Shown here one piece after another: positions 63,660 to 64,000 of a stretch of 64,000 nucleotides of DNA. Location: contig NZ_SDWS01000006.1 of NCBI RefSeq assembly GCF_004137245.1, forward strand, positions 1 to 64,000. The letters are read 5' to 3'. Under the pieces are notes generated by a model. The model searched no databases and had not been told where the DNA came from. It saw only the letters and a program-made list of their open reading frames with translations. This DNA comes from Nocardioides glacieisoli (GTDB lineage Bacteria; Actinomycetota; Actinomycetes; Propionibacteriales; Nocardioidaceae). The position numbers were made by a program, and so were the translations under genes. Numbering within the stretch: position 1 is the first letter of the stretch; every line of letters begins with the position of its first letter.

Positions 63660-64000
63660 TCAGCCCTGGAAGGCGTCGCGGAGCCGGCCGAACATCCCCC
63701 TGGTCGGTGCCTCGTTCTGGCCGTCCGGCGACTCCTCGCCGCGGATCGCGGCCAGCTCGCGGAGGAGCTCCTCCTGGCGCGGGTCGAGCCGCGTCGGGGT
63801 GTCGACCTTGATGCTGACCACGAGGTCGCCACGACCACCGCGGAGGCTCGGCACGCCGAAGCCGCGCTTCACCTGCTCGCTGCCCGACTGGGTGCCGGGA
63901 CGGACCTCGAGGTCGTACGTCGTCACCGGCTTCTCGCCGTCGGGGGTCTCTGCCGACGACGCCAGGTCGGCCTCGAGGAGCGGGAGCGTCAGCTGGGTGC
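63660..64000 (-). CDS. dnaJ: Molecular chaperone DnaJ, C-terminal part
   Basis: The reading frame continues to the right edge of the window, so this is the C-terminal part of a longer gene. Visible residues belong to the second substrate-binding barrel and the C-terminus: TQLTLPLLEADL at the edge, TYDLEVRPGTQSGSEQVKRGFGVPSLRGGRGDLVV, and a helical end (DPRQEELLRELAAIRGEESP). This matches the DnaJ2-type paralogue located upstream of rsmE in actinobacteria. It stops 3 bases before rsmE. Incomplete at 64000. Confidence 0.88.
   Translation of the reverse strand, partial: TQLTLPLLEADLASSAETPDGEKPVTTYDLEVRPGTQSGSEQVKRGFGVPSLRGGRGDLVVSIKVDTPTRLDPRQEELLRELAAIRGEESPDGQNEAPTRGMFGRLRDAFQG

Overview
The window is chromosomal DNA of a high-GC actinobacterium, most probably a Nocardioides or close Nocardioidaceae relative. 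The evidence is the strong G/C third-position bias, frequent GTG starts, the conserved order dnaJ-rsmE-HIT-phoH-ybeY-corC-era and leuA-recO-uppS, a 10-methyl-fatty-acid gene pair, and a palindromic repeat of a type I associate with Nocardioides genomes. The genus is inferred from recall, not from a search.

Layout. Positions 1-503 hold the leader and two promoters of an rRNA operon that runs leftward out of the window, plus the tyrS terminator. Positions 522-7217 hold tyrS and a signalling block: two paralogous Ser/Thr kinases flanking a histidine kinase, a response regulator and a small secreted protein. At 7251 lies tRNA-Met, and a foreign element of about 7.7 kb (7291-15030) is integrated in its 3' end, bounded by a 33-bp direct repeat. 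The element carries a tyrosine integrase, an excisionase-like protein, a TrwC/TraA-type relaxase-helicase and accessory genes (lipoproteins, a sigma factor with a membrane partner, a microprotein). A dispersed 21-bp repeat family lies in the gaps of the accessory half.

Positions 15052-21730 hold an acetyltransferase, a DUF1800/DUF1501 export pair, a Tat-exported molybdoenzyme and a PIG-L deacetylase. Positions 21825-26969 are a 5-oxoproline (pyroglutamate) utilisation operon (NRAMP-type transporter, PxpA, PxpB, PxpC, DUF1445 hydro-lyase). A divergent GntR regulator faces it across a perfect 17-bp operator. Positions 27032-37719 are mostly housekeeping: tRNA-Asn, dnaG, small envelope proteins, dgt, a cell-wall peptidase, dus and glyS. 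The primase gene is interrupted by a 313-residue intein inside its zinc finger.

Positions 37811-40968 are a zinc-uptake operon znuA-znuC-znuB-zur with two Zur boxes over its promoter. Positions 40980-45340 hold uppS, recO, a hydrolase and leuA, the last preceded by a leucine-rich leader peptide and an attenuator hairpin. Positions 45403-58468 mix lipoproteins, methyltransferases and oxidoreductases with era, corC, ybeY and phoH, and include the pair for 10-methyl branched fatty acids. Positions 58581-64000 hold a copper type II monooxygenase-like lipoprotein, HIT, a GerMN/ECF-sigma module, rsmE and the 3' end of dnaJ.

The most notable items are the DnaG intein, the tRNA-Met element with paired arm-type sites and its repeat family, the LeuL attenuator, the leaderless Zur-controlled promoter, the GntR operator, and a sigma/GerMN module that seems to use a sensor-like anti-sigma protein.
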